Source of the DNA: JALEFZ01 sp039817415 | GTDB taxonomy: Bacteria; Bacteroidota; Bacteroidia; J057 | Reading direction: 5' to 3' | DNA length: 64,000 nucleotides | Assembly: GCA_039817415.1 (NCBI GenBank) | Contig: JBCBVV010000015.1 | Span: forward strand, 62,001-126,000 | Shown here: positions 18,397 through 28,200 of the stretch, piece after piece | Layout of the letters: the number at the start of each line of letters is the position of its first letter | How positions within the stretch are numbered: the stretch's first letter is position 1 | Position numbers and translations under genes: made by a program | Notes under the pieces: model-generated | Databases searched by the model: none | What the model was told of the DNA's origin: nothing | The model's input: the letters and a program-made list of their open reading frames with translations, nothing else

Positions 18397-18867
18397 AAAA
18401 TTCAGTTCTACAATTGTTCTCCTTCAAATTTCAGATCATCACAATATCTGAAAAAATCTAGGTAATTAAAGTTTTTTTACATTTTGGAATTCTAACAACA
18501 GAAATGCTCGTATAGTTTCTGAATTTGTCGGAATATGCTAAGGATCAATTTACAAGATATTTTGTTCTGATGACCCGATCACAAGGGAAATTTCAGCTTT
18601 TTCAATCATATGTCTCCCTGATGATCGATTCGTAGACGAATTACCTGTGTTATTATTTTCTTTTCCCTTAAATTCTGTAAGTAAACACTCAAAAATAAGT
18701 TCTGGTTCTCAAAAAATCAGCAATTCCCAAACAGAATTAGGAGGGCTTTTCGTCAAATCAGTAAAAAACCTAACATATATAAAAATAATTATGTGAAATT
18801 TTTTCATTGATGATCTGATGATGTAGGGATTTGTCCTGAAGTTCTACCCAAAAAATGGAAGAAATTT
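18397..18867. other. 471-base AT-rich divergent intergenic region
   Basis: No open frame with coding character and no tRNA-like fold was found. It must hold the ftsH promoter (minus) and the SRAP gene promoter (plus). A perfect hexamer hairpin ATTCGT-AG-ACGAAT lies at 18628-18641, next to GATGATCGATT. GATGATCTGATGATG repeats the GATGAT unit near 18810. Nothing else recognisable is seen. The length is unusual for this compact window, so an unannotated small RNA is possible. Confidence 0.3.
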
Positions 18868-19548
18868 ATGTGTGGCAGATACAGTTATACACAGCCTATG
18901 GACCCTGATCAGGTCGTCCTTCCTATTGAAACGGAAGGGATTATTCGACCTAGATATAACATTGCTCCTTCACAATGGGCTCCTATCATTCCGGATCATG
19001 ATGCCGGACACATTCACTTTTATCGCTGGGGTTTAATCCCCCATTGGGCGAAGGACATGAAAATTGGCTATCGAATGATCAATGCACGCAGTGAGACTAT
19101 TTTGGAGAAAAATTCCTTTAAAACGCCTATGCGAAAATATCGATGTCTGGTACCTGCAGATGGTTTTTATGAATGGAAAAAGGAAGGATCCTCTAAACAA
19201 CCCTACCGTATCACCTTGGCAAGCAAAGAAGAATTCTACATGGCAGGTCTGTATAGCTTTTGGAATCATCCCGATGGAAGTCTTATTCCTTCATTCACAG
19301 TCATTACGACGGCTCCCAACGAATTGATGGCTCCTATTCATAATCGCATGCCTGTTATTTTTGATAAGGATGAAGCAGGAAGATGGCTCGATAGGGGAGA
19401 GCGACCAGAAAATTTACTCGACATGCTTGATCCCTATCCTGCAGAAGAAATGTATGCCTATCCAGTAAGTAAAGATGTTGGAAATGTCCGAAATGATCAT
19501 GAAGGCCTCATCAAGGAAGTCGGAAAACAAGGTGGACTATTTGACTAG
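18868..19548 (+). CDS. yedK: SOS response-associated peptidase family protein (SRAP/HMCES-type)
   Basis: This 226-residue SRAP protein starts MCGRYSYTQ; Cys2, exposed after Met removal, is the residue that forms a covalent link with abasic sites in single-stranded DNA. Other family residues are visible: the asparagine in INARSET, the glutamate in ADGFYEWKK, and the histidine in PIHNRMPVI. It shields abasic sites at replication forks and later releases itself. It is probably cytosolic and nucleoid associated. It lies alone, with a long AT-rich region upstream and the Fe-S assembly genes convergent just after its stop (eight-base gap). No LexA-like box could be identified with confidence. Confidence 0.93.
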   Translation: MCGRYSYTQPMDPDQVVLPIETEGIIRPRYNIAPSQWAPIIPDHDAGHIHFYRWGLIPHWAKDMKIGYRMINARSETILEKNSFKTPMRKYRCLVPADGFYEWKKEGSSKQPYRITLASKEEFYMAGLYSFWNHPDGSLIPSFTVITTAPNELMAPIHNRMPVIFDKDEAGRWLDRGERPENLLDMLDPYPAEEMYAYPVSKDVGNVRNDHEGLIKEVGKQGGLFD

Positions 19549-19556
19549 TCTCAAGC

Positions 19557-19874
19557 TTACAAATAGCCAAGCTCTAGTTTCGCCTCATCAGACATCATAT
19601 CCATGTTCCATTCCGGCTCAAAGGTAATTTCAACTTCGACCTCTTTGACTCCTTCGACCTGACCCACCTTCTCTTTTACTTCTTCAGGTATGATTTCTGC
19701 CGCTGGGCAAGCAGGAGCGGTAAGTGTCATCAAGACATGTACATCATTACCTTCCTTTACCGTCACTTCATAAACCAGCCCTAACTCGAAAATATTAACT
19801 GGTATTTCAGGATCGTAAACGGTTTTGATTTGATCGACTGCCTGATGTTTTATCGTAAGTTGTTCCTTCGTCAT
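19557..19874 (-). CDS. DUF59/MIP18-family iron-sulfur cluster assembly protein
   Basis: This 105-residue protein contains the DUF59 signature: VYDPEIPVNIFELGLVYEV near the N-terminus and TLTAPACPAAEIIPEEV with the conserved cysteine near residue 56. Bacterial members (SufT- and PaaD-like) help load Fe-S clusters onto target proteins. Its start is seven bases downstream of the sufE stop, so the pair is one transcript, which supports a Suf role. The proline-rich DPEIPVNI motif matches the short stand-alone form. The gene is convergent with the SRAP gene. Confidence 0.9.
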   Translation of the reverse strand: MTKEQLTIKHQAVDQIKTVYDPEIPVNIFELGLVYEVTVKEGNDVHVLMTLTAPACPAAEIIPEEVKEKVGQVEGVKEVEVEITFEPEWNMDMMSDEAKLELGYL

Positions 19875-19881
19875 GATGCAA

Positions 19882-20310
19882 TTATGCTTTTTGTTGATTG
19901 TAGGCCAGCGCGAAATACTTCATTTTTTTGATCATCGCGCTCAGTCCATTGGAGCGATTAGGTGAAAGATGCTGGCGAATCCCCACTTTGTCAATAAATT
20001 CAAGATCAGCCTCCAGAATTTCTTGAGGGGTATGATCTGAAAGTACCTTGACCAGCATAGCGATCAAGCCTTTGGTAATGACAGCATCCGAATCTGCGCT
20101 GAATGTTAGAAGATCGTCTTCATAGTTGGCCTTTAACCATACTTGGGATACACAACCCTTTACAATGTTGTCTGGGTTTTTGTCCTCATCATTGAGGCCT
20201 GGAAGATTTTGTCCCATCTCAATGATATACTGGTATTTGTCCATCCAATCGTCGAACAGCTCAAATTCTTCAATAATTTCCTGTTCGATCACTCCTATTG
20301 CTTGACTCAT
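19882..20310 (-). CDS. sufE: SufE family cysteine desulfuration accessory protein
   Basis: This 142-residue SufE-family protein is typical in length. The active cysteine is in VKGCVSQVWL near residue 53, which accepts persulfide sulfur from SufS and passes it to the SufBCD scaffold. The helical N-terminus (FELFDDWMDKYQYIIEMG) and the C-terminal LSPNRSNGLSAMIKKM are characteristic. It leads a two-gene unit with the DUF59 gene. No sufBCDS genes are in the window, so this is a detached part of the pathway. It diverges from an aldo/keto reductase gene 63 bases away. Confidence 0.93.
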   Translation of the reverse strand: MSQAIGVIEQEIIEEFELFDDWMDKYQYIIEMGQNLPGLNDEDKNPDNIVKGCVSQVWLKANYEDDLLTFSADSDAVITKGLIAMLVKVLSDHTPQEILEADLEFIDKVGIRQHLSPNRSNGLSAMIKKMKYFALAYNQQKA

Positions 20311-20373
20311 ATTCTCCTAACTGATTTCTTCGTACAAAGTTAGCAATCTTACGTTTTAAGGCATACTTGAGTT

Positions 20374-21192
20374 ATGGACAAATTACTACTGAAAGGGGCA
20401 TCGGTCAATAAACTGGGCTTAGGCACCTACCGTTTGCTTGGACAAGAAGGCAGATCAGTTATCCAGGAGGCTATTAAGCTAGGCTATACACATATAGATA
20501 GTGCCAAATTTTATGACAATGAAGAGGAAGTCGGCCTAGCAATGGCCCAAAGTGGAGCTGATAGAGAAAAATTGTGGCTTACGACCAAAATATGGTTTAC
20601 AGACCTCTCAAAAGAAAAATTTCTTCCGGCAGTAGAAGATAGCCTAAGGAAGTTCAAAACTGACTATGTAGACCTGCTGTTGATTCATTGGCCGAATCCC
20701 GAAATTCCTTTGGGAGAGACGATTGACCAACTTCTTGAAGCTCAACATAAGCAATATGCTCGTTTTATTGGGGTGAGTAACTTCAATTCAAAACTGATTA
20801 AAGAAGCCACTAAGCTAGGCGCAGATATGCTCACCAATCAGGTAGAATATCATCCCTTCCTTTCTCAAAAAACACTCTTGGATACCCAAAGCGAGCTTAA
20901 TATCAGCCTGACTGCCTACCGTCCTATCGCTAAAGGAACCGTTAATGACAATCCCGTCATTAAGGCTCTTGCTGAGAAGTATGGGAAGTCTGGCGTTCAA
21001 ATCACCTTAAGATGGTTGGTGCAGCAACCCATGGTAATGGCTATTCCCATGACCAGTAAAGTACATCGTCTCAAGGAAAACGCTGATGTATTTGATTTCC
21101 AATTGACAGAGGAAGAAATGGCCGCTATTACAGAACTCACCCTACAAAACCAGCGATTTGTCATTCCAGACTGGCCGGTAGAATGGGACTAA
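20374..21192 (+). CDS. Aldo/keto reductase (AKR3/AKR5-like)
   Basis: This 272-residue (beta/alpha)8 oxidoreductase has the family pattern LGLGTYRLLG, then GYTHIDSAKFYDNEEEVG with the catalytic aspartate and tyrosine, the lysine in LTTKIWF, and the histidine in LLLIHWP. GVSNFN and the NADPH-binding IPMTSKVHRLKEN segment (residues about 224-236) complete the signature. It reduces aldehydes and ketones with NADPH; the closest named relatives are 2,5-diketo-D-gluconate reductases, but the substrate is open. It is cytosolic. Its stop overlaps the convergent AsmA-like gene by four bases. Confidence 0.9.
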   Translation: MDKLLLKGASVNKLGLGTYRLLGQEGRSVIQEAIKLGYTHIDSAKFYDNEEEVGLAMAQSGADREKLWLTTKIWFTDLSKEKFLPAVEDSLRKFKTDYVDLLLIHWPNPEIPLGETIDQLLEAQHKQYARFIGVSNFNSKLIKEATKLGADMLTNQVEYHPFLSQKTLLDTQSELNISLTAYRPIAKGTVNDNPVIKALAEKYGKSGVQITLRWLVQQPMVMAIPMTSKVHRLKENADVFDFQLTEEEMAAITELTLQNQRFVIPDWPVEWD

Positions 21193-22454
21193 TTCCCTCC
21201 TCTAAAAGGAATAAGGACGGGTGGAAATATCTTAGATTTTGGCTTAGAAGGGCCAGCTGAATGATCCGAAGGAGCTTTATTTGTTTTGATCCAGATGTCT
21301 TTGAGTTGATCAAAGTAACGTTTGAAAAGAAACAAGTTGAGCTTCTTCCTATTTTTGGGCCTGATTAAGAGAAGGTCCATGTTTTCCCAATCATTTTCTG
21401 GACCCTTTACCTCTACATCAAGTTGAACCTTCGCTCCAAAGGTGGGAATGGAAGGAGGTTGCCAATCTCTTAGTTTGGCATAGGCATACAGTGCGGGTAC
21501 ATATGTGCTGTCATACAAGCCTTTGGCCTGTCCTACCAAGCCTAACTGTCCATCCATTCGTTCATCCTTCCCAAATACTTGCTTGTACAAATGAGGAAAT
21601 CTATTTCTGAAGCCAGGAATGTCAACTTCATTTAGGGAATAATTTATATCCACCTCGTATAAGTCCTCCTCAAACCTGTACCCAATTAAGCCTGAAAGCC
21701 CATAGAACTTGGCATCAAAACGCAGGCTATCCGTTTGCATGAAGTAAACATCTGGGCTGGATTGGCCAGCATACATGGTGAGATCTCCCTCGACGGGCAT
21801 GTGATTGATATAAATTTTATCGTCAATAGAGAGGAAAATATCCTTTGCTTGATTTTGAGTAGATAGCCTAAAAGAATCTTGAGACATAAAGGCCTGCCCT
21901 TGATGCGAGGGGATTTGAACACGCATAAACATATCCCATGTCTGATCTTCTATCCCGCAAGCGATGTTTTTGAATTCGTATTGAGCCACCTCAATGGAGA
22001 AAGGAGCAGGCGGGACACTATCCACCTGAGTGGAATCTACCCTGTTGGATGAATCTGATTCCTCCTTTTTGGCGATGTCGAAGTTTGCCTCTCCATATTT
22101 ATCATAGACAAGTTGAATCAATCCATTTTCTATTTCAAGATTCTCAATTAAGGTTTGAGGCGCTTCTTTCCATGGATTCCAGGTCAATTCAATGGATTGG
22201 GCGGCAATAAGAGTATCTCCTGCAAAAGTGTGTTCACCCATGATGAGGAAATCCTGAAGGTGAACATGGATATTGGGAAATTTCTTGATGGTAGATACTT
22301 CTAAGGAGGAAAAATTAACAAAAGCATCTACTGCAGATTCCATTTCGCTGAGTGCTTTTTTCTGTATCCAGCCTTTAAAGACAGTAGGCCCAGCAAAATA
22401 TAAAAAGGCGAAGAGGAAGGGAAGAGGCAGGAGGAAGCGTAGGACATATTTCAT
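21189..22454 (-). CDS. Short AsmA-like membrane-anchored protein
   Basis: This 421-residue protein has an N-terminal signal anchor (MKYVLRFLLPLPFLFAFLYFAG). It then resembles the N-terminal half of Bacteroidota AsmA-family proteins: IKKFPNIHVHLQDFLIMG, DTLIAAQSIELTWNPW and ENGLIQLVYDKYGEANFDI are typical. AsmA-like proteins are elongated beta-rich bridges in the periplasm thought to carry lipid between membranes. Relatives usually run to 800 residues or more with a second AsmA domain. This one stops after about 420 in a basic, proline-rich tail (PSKPKSKIFPPVLIPFRGG). No remnant of the missing half was found after the stop, which overlaps the aldo/keto reductase gene. Confidence 0.72.
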   Translation of the reverse strand: MKYVLRFLLPLPFLFAFLYFAGPTVFKGWIQKKALSEMESAVDAFVNFSSLEVSTIKKFPNIHVHLQDFLIMGEHTFAGDTLIAAQSIELTWNPWKEAPQTLIENLEIENGLIQLVYDKYGEANFDIAKKEESDSSNRVDSTQVDSVPPAPFSIEVAQYEFKNIACGIEDQTWDMFMRVQIPSHQGQAFMSQDSFRLSTQNQAKDIFLSIDDKIYINHMPVEGDLTMYAGQSSPDVYFMQTDSLRFDAKFYGLSGLIGYRFEEDLYEVDINYSLNEVDIPGFRNRFPHLYKQVFGKDERMDGQLGLVGQAKGLYDSTYVPALYAYAKLRDWQPPSIPTFGAKVQLDVEVKGPENDWENMDLLLIRPKNRKKLNLFLFKRYFDQLKDIWIKTNKAPSDHSAGPSKPKSKIFPPVLIPFRGGN

Positions 22455-22724
22455 AGGAAGCTGTTGTGAATGTTTGTGTGTTTGTAGGATACATTTCGAA
22501 TATACGAAGGAATTCAGAAGGGGGAAAAAGGGGGAAATTTCTCAATTCGAGAAGGCTTTTTTCAAATGTGGAAGAAAATCCATGCCTTTGAAATCCCTTC
22601 TCAATGGCGCTAAACACGGATTTTTGGAAAGACTGCACGGAAGATAAGCTATTGACTCAATCTGTGTCTAGGGAACAAAATCTGCATCAGAAAAGGCAAA
22701 TGTCATCAAACAAAACATGATCTT

Positions 22725-23300
22725 ATGAAACATGTCATTTCACTTGTAAGCCTTAGCCTCTTGCTCAGTTTTTCGATGCCTTTGTGTGCACAGGGGACTG
22801 GAGGAATTGTAGGAACCCCTATAAATGCATCGGATATGTTAGGAGGAGTCCAAGCCGAACTGTTTGGTTCTAAGGAAAAAAGAAGACTTAGAGATAACAT
22901 TGCTCGTTTAGAGGAGCATAATCTTAGGTTAGACCGGCAGATTAGAGATTTGGAGAGAAGATTAGATGCCTGTGAAAGGGGAAGAAGTAACCGTTACACC
23001 AAAAAAAGACGAAGAAGAGCATACGATTATTCCTTGACAAATGATCTATTGGGACAAAGACGTCGATTAGAAAGAGAATATGAACAATTGAAGGATGAAA
23101 ATGAATTCCTGAGAGACCACAGAGATTGGTTGAGAACAGAATTGGATGATTGTCAATACCGCAAAAGAAGACGAGACGATTACAGAAACCCAAGAGATCG
23201 AGACAGAGGACGTAGAAATGATGATTGCAATTGTCAATGCCCGCCTAGAAGATCTAAGGGGTCAAAAGGGAAAAAATACCGCGATTGGGATGATGACTAG
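22725..23300 (+). CDS. Secreted coiled-coil, Arg/Asp-rich protein, function unknown
   Basis: This 191-residue protein has a signal peptide (MKHVISLVSLSLLLSFSMPLCAQ), a short Gly-rich stretch, and then a strongly predicted coiled coil (residues about 50-140) with heptads such as RLRDNIARLEEHNLRLDRQIRDLERRL. The last 50 residues are a low-complexity charged tail of Arg, Asp and Lys with NCQCPP cysteines near the end. No known domain is seen. It may be a periplasmic structural protein or bind anionic polymers such as nucleic acid or polysaccharide, but this is a guess from composition. The gene is alone and ends at a perfect bidirectional terminator. Confidence 0.68.
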   Translation: MKHVISLVSLSLLLSFSMPLCAQGTGGIVGTPINASDMLGGVQAELFGSKEKRRLRDNIARLEEHNLRLDRQIRDLERRLDACERGRSNRYTKKRRRRAYDYSLTNDLLGQRRRLEREYEQLKDENEFLRDHRDWLRTELDDCQYRKRRRDDYRNPRDRDRGRRNDDCNCQCPPRRSKGSKGKKYRDWDDD

Positions 23301-23314
23301 GAAGAGGAAATAGG

Positions 23315-23339
23315 AAAAAGGGCCGATAAGGCCCTTTTT
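23315..23339. terminator. Bidirectional terminator between the coiled-coil gene and the DUF389 gene
   Basis: Ten perfect pairs (23315-23324 with 23330-23339, GC core GGGCC) surround a five-base loop. The stem carries A5 on one side and T5 on the other, so it works for both the plus gene ending at 23300 and the minus gene ending at 23340. Confidence 0.9.
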
Positions 23340-24686
23340 CTATGGACTGACTACTCGTACACTATCAACTGGCATCAGTTCTTTAAGCCAGTCAGCGATT
23401 TTTTGGTTTTCTTGTTTGATTTGACTGAGCCTCAATTTTTTATTCCATTCTGTAACAGCCATACAGATGGTATCAATCTCTTGGTTCATTTCAGAAACAA
23501 AGGCTTGATCTGCTAGGGTAAAGCTGGTGAGGTCTGGAAACAAGGCCTTAGCTCTCTTTTGCAATTGGGAAAATTCTGGTCCCTTTGTTTCATTTATTTT
23601 AAGGATTTCTTCCCTGACGGAATCAATCTCTTTTTCTAACTGAACAATTCTTGGGTCAATGGCCTTGATGGCATTTTGGGTACTTCTATCGGCGAGTTCT
23701 GCCTCGCTTAAAGAAACCTGTAGAAATTTTAAGTCTAGCTTTTCCAGCTTGTAATCATCTTTTTTCTGACTTAAATAAGCCATAGAATCCTTGGAAATAG
23801 GGGCGCCTGCTATATACAGTATGAGTTTTTGGACGCTGTCCTTTTGATCAATTTCACTGTTACTCACCTTGTGATTTTCGGTATTGACCTGTTCTTCAAT
23901 GAAGTTGGTGATGTTATTCTCCATTTGCACCCTGTTGATGACGGTGTAGAAGAAATAAATCGAAGGTACAATCAGAAGGATGGCAAAGGTAATGATCCCG
24001 CCAAGGGCTTTTCTTCGTTCGGCAGCTTCGGGGTATTCGGTATAGGGAAATCGCAGATACCGTACGATGACATAAGTGGAGGCTGCGATAAAGACTGCAT
24101 TGATGAAGAATAGGTAAAAAGCGCCTAGGAAAATGCCCCAGTTGGCTTTGGCCAAGCCATACCCTGCCACACAAATAGGTGGCATCAGCGCTGTCGCGAT
24201 AGCTACACCTGGAATGGCATTGGTTTTATCTTTCCTAGAGACGGCTACGATACCTGCCGTACCTCCAAATAGCGCAATAAAGACATCTAGAAGCGTGGGC
24301 ATGGTCCTGTTGACAATCTCAGGTCCTGGAGCTCCATTAAAGGGAGTCAGGCTAAAATAGAGATAACTTACCCCAAGGGAGGCAACAACGGCTACAGCGA
24401 AGTTTTCAAGTGCCAGGAACAAGTGCTTTCGATCATTGATCCCAAAAGCAAGGCCAATTCCTAAAATGGGTGACATCAAAGGTGATATTAACATCGCTCC
24501 GATAATCACGGCTACGGAATTCATATCCAGACCAATAGAGGCCAACATGGCCCCACAGGCAAGAATCCAAACATTATAACCCTTAATCGCGGTTGATTGA
24601 CGGATGGAATCTATGGTTCCTTTTGTATCGGTGGTTTCGCGCAGATTGACTATGCTATGAAACAATTTTCTAAGTTCTGTCCACAT
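23340..24686 (-). CDS. DUF389 domain-containing membrane protein
   Basis: This 448-residue membrane protein carries the DUF389 signature early on (AIKGYNVWILACGAMLASIG, then VIIGAMLISPLMSPILGIG) within four to six hydrophobic segments (residues about 35-270). A soluble C-terminal half of about 180 residues follows, with heptads (VQLEKEIDSVREEILKINE) suggesting a periplasmic or cytosolic coiled coil. DUF389 proteins occur widely in bacteria but have no assigned biochemical function; a transporter or membrane-sensing role is only a guess. The gene is alone, ends at a bidirectional terminator, and its start faces the GGCT-like gene across 72 bases on the same strand. Confidence 0.88.
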   Translation of the reverse strand: MWTELRKLFHSIVNLRETTDTKGTIDSIRQSTAIKGYNVWILACGAMLASIGLDMNSVAVIIGAMLISPLMSPILGIGLAFGINDRKHLFLALENFAVAVVASLGVSYLYFSLTPFNGAPGPEIVNRTMPTLLDVFIALFGGTAGIVAVSRKDKTNAIPGVAIATALMPPICVAGYGLAKANWGIFLGAFYLFFINAVFIAASTYVIVRYLRFPYTEYPEAAERRKALGGIITFAILLIVPSIYFFYTVINRVQMENNITNFIEEQVNTENHKVSNSEIDQKDSVQKLILYIAGAPISKDSMAYLSQKKDDYKLEKLDLKFLQVSLSEAELADRSTQNAIKAIDPRIVQLEKEIDSVREEILKINETKGPEFSQLQKRAKALFPDLTSFTLADQAFVSEMNQEIDTICMAVTEWNKKLRLSQIKQENQKIADWLKELMPVDSVRVVSP

Positions 24687-24758
24687 AGTTTTATTGAAAA
24701 GATAGCTTGTGTGTGTGAGGGTTGACCAAAATTAATGGAAAAAGGAGCATGGTGAGGA

Positions 24759-25169
24759 TCAATGGTTTTTCATGTCATATCTGAGGTAATCACCTGATGG
24801 TATCCATTCGAGCGGTTCCACATCTTGGTTATACAAATAAACCCAACAGGGAATGCTGGTTTCTATGTTTAAGACATTGACAATTTGCCTTTGATACAGG
24901 CTTTCTTCAGGCTTGGAAGGGATATACCCTTCGTACTCATCCAGTACTTTGAATATTTTTTGGGCCTCCTTCATGTGGTAAATATCCCCCTTTACCCAAT
25001 GATTTCCCTCTTCCTCATAAATGGCCCCTGGATAAAAGTCTATCATAAAAAGCCTTCCTTTCATCATACCTTCCCCAATCAATGAGGATTTCAAGCTGAG
25101 ATAGCTTGACATCATATTGTTGACTTGCTTAAGCAAGGAGCCATATACAAACAGGTATTCAGATTCCAT
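24759..25169 (-). CDS. Gamma-glutamylcyclotransferase (AIG2-like) family protein
   Basis: This 136-residue cytosolic protein begins YLFVYGSLLKQ, the YGSL substrate-binding loop of the gamma-glutamylcyclotransferase fold. The likely catalytic glutamate is in LDEYEGYIPS, near residue 79. YPGAIYEEEGNHWVKGDIYHM matches the beta-barrel core. Family members release 5-oxoproline from gamma-glutamyl amines or dipeptides. The substrate here is unknown. It lies 73 bases upstream of the DUF389 gene on the same strand and could share a transcript. A strong terminator for the giant secreted protein sits upstream of it. Confidence 0.86.
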   Translation of the reverse strand: MESEYLFVYGSLLKQVNNMMSSYLSLKSSLIGEGMMKGRLFMIDFYPGAIYEEEGNHWVKGDIYHMKEAQKIFKVLDEYEGYIPSKPEESLYQRQIVNVLNIETSIPCWVYLYNQDVEPLEWIPSGDYLRYDMKNH

Positions 25170-25242
25170 GACATGTGACTTGTTCCGAAAGCCTGAACAA
25201 TATATGTAATTATTTGTAGAGGTTAATCTCTTGATAAAAAAA

Positions 25243-25273
25243 GGAATCCGAAGGCTTGATACCTCCGGATTCC
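25243..25273 (-). terminator. Rho-independent terminator of the 1892-residue secreted protein gene
   Basis: On the minus strand a 12-pair stem with one G-T wobble (25273-25262 with 25254-25243) and a seven-base loop is followed by TTTTTTT. It begins 22 bases after the stop at 25296. Confidence 0.9.
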
Positions 25274-25295
25274 AAATATGATCAATAATTGTGTT

Positions 25296-28200
25296 CTATT
25301 CGATTCTTACCTTTCTGGTAATAGACTGGCCATCAAAACGTACTTTCAAGAAGTACATACCTGATCCGGAATTCTTCAATTCAATTGCTTGACGAATTGT
25401 TCCGATAGTTTGTCCATATGCTTGACGGTAAACCACCTTACCACGAATATCTGTGATTTCGATGTTCATGTCTTTCAATTGATCCAACTCAACATCAAGG
25501 AAGAAGCTTCCTTTGTTAGGGTTAGGATAAACCGAAACGCGGCTTACACCAAGAATATCTTCGATTCCAGTTCTTACCATGAATGGTGTCTCTACACAAG
25601 AAGTGTCATTTCCACAAGGACTGTAAACAGTTTGGCAAACTGTGTAAACACCACCTGTTTCGTAGAAATGGTTTGGAGAAGTACTAATAGTACCATCACC
25701 ATAGTCGTATACGACAGAATCTATGTAGTTTCCGCCAACGGCAGGATTCATGGTAACGAAAGTAGAGGAGTCTACGGTGATACCAAATCCAGCAGTAGCA
25801 GCTGTACATGTAACGCTCAAAGTCTGACAGCTCGTGTCATTTCCACATTCTGCATAGGCAATCTGACATACTTCGTAGTCGCCAGGAGCAGCAAACTGGA
25901 ATGCAGTATTGGAAGTAAGGTTACCATCACCGAAGTCATATAGCACAGAGTCAGCATCCAAAGAAGCGTCAGTCAACGTGACGTCAAGCTCTGTTACAGA
26001 GAAGGTGAAGGCTGAAGTAGCCTCCTGAGCTGAAGTAACAGGAACTGCCGTACGAGTTTCATTACAATTTACGGAAGAGTAGAAGAAGCTTAGGTTACCT
26101 ACACGCGGGTTGTTTACACCAGAGAATGGGTTACATAGACCCACACCAGCAGATAGGGCTAGGTCGTCGTTCTCATAGAACTGGTTAGTACCATCACCGT
26201 TGGTATAGCGTGCGTTGTACTGAACGTATACAGCAAAGGTGGCTCCTTCAGGAATAAATAAGCTAGCACCTACAGATATATTAGAAGTAGGCCCGCCCGC
26301 GCTGGTATAAGTAGTTGATCCAAGTAATGTCCAAGCACTCTGATTAGACTCGTTACCCTGCCATGTTCCGTTAGGGATATACCATACGGTTAGGTCATCT
26401 GTTGAACCAGCACCTGTAGCCGAGTTAATAGAGAATCCCGTAATCAACAATGGCTTCTTTGCCGTTAAGTCTACCATGTTACCAGCACCACAACCATTGT
26501 TGTCTAAGAAGGTAGTATGGAGAGAGTCTGTTACTGGGTCAGCAAATCCTACGTAGTAAGTTACGTCACCGTTGATGATAGGTGTAGTGAAGGTATCTCC
26601 TTCAGCCAATACGTTACCACCAGTCAATGAGTCGTACCATACTACTGCTGAGAATGGGTTATCGCTCACAAGGGAAACGCTGTCTCCTTTACAAACGGTA
26701 GCACTATCTCCAGCTGGAGGAATAGATGGAATTGGGTTGATGAAGTTCCTAGCAGTATCATTTGCAGTAGCTTCGTCATCCTGAAGGTCTAGATATGCTG
26801 TAAGATCAGATCTTCCACCTTCAAAGGCATTGAATGTTCCGATCATCATTGTATCTGTACCTGTAAATCCAAGTGTATCAAGGTAAGTCGCAGTCAATAA
26901 TGCGTTAGCTGCTCCAGATACCTCTACGGTGATATCTACCGAGTCAATATCTAGAATACCTTGGTTGAAGAATACAGCAAATACTGAAACCATAGAGTCT
27001 CCACAGATTTCAACGTCAGTGTATACCTCAAGCATTTTAGCATCATTGTTACGTGGCGCATATTCGTCTGCACCAATATCTACCGTGGTAGAAGGAGCAA
27101 GTGGACGAGTATCACCGTCAATATCTGTAGTGATACCAACTGTGTTGTCACCAACATCGTTTGCAGCAAGACCTAGAAGGTGTCCATCTGTAGCAGGATC
27201 AACAAAGATTGGATCTCCTTGAACCGAATTATTGTTAGCATTTGCATTCGCAGCAACCCAGCTAGCAACATCAGGATAGAAGTTTACCCCATCCTCGATC
27301 AAATCTGCAGTGGCAGAGAAATACAAATTGTAATCCCAAGTAATACTGTCTGTTCCTGAAAGGAGATCAGTCAGGTCGACAGCTACATCTGCAGTAGAAT
27401 AGAAGATGTTGTTTCTCACATCGTTTCTTGGGTGGTCATTGATCAAGATCGCCAATGTTCCCGAGAAAGTATTGTGGAAAAGAGAAGCCTCCTCAAAGTC
27501 ATCAAATCTAGCAGCTCTGTTAGAAGCGATGAACATGTTGTTGGAGATTTCAGAGAAGGCAGTAGCCTCTGTTGCATCATTGGTATCATCCATGTCAATA
27601 CCAAAGTAGAATTGGGTAACATTGTTACCTGTTATGGTAACGTTCTGTGAATCAAAACAGTCAATACCATAGACAAATGTAGCTGAAGCTCTTGAAGTAA
27701 TGGTATTGCCAGAAATCACCATCGAATCCTGCCAAGTCGTGTTGATACCATCAGCATCAACATTCACAATCGTATTGTTTGTAATAGTATTACCTACAGC
27801 AAAGTTTCCGAACTCACCTCTTAGATCGATACCAATATCACCACCAGAAATCAAACAGTTGTTTACTGTCAGGTAGTTGGCGTTGGCTCCATCACTTGTA
27901 AAGGAAGGCTCGTCAGAAAGGAAGATGGCAGTAACGTCAAAAATTCCTCCCTGGTCAATCATCTTGAAGTGAACACTTTCAAAGGTGTTGTGATCTGCAT
28001 TATCTGTCAATCTAGCACCCCATGCATCCGTAGTTCCGTTGTTTTCGATGGTGATATTCTGGAAAGTAATCCAGTCAGCACCATTTAGGAATACTACAGC
28101 AGAGTCAGCTCCATTGGTGTAAGAAATTTTAGTTGTAGCAGAATCGACACCATCAAACGTAACGGTGTTCAAGGCACTTACGCCCTGAATTTCAGTCAAC

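Noticed and set aside
21189..21260. Frameshift that would explain the short AsmA-like protein
   Set aside because: No trace of the missing C-terminal half exists after the stop; the adjoining DNA codes for the aldo/keto reductase.
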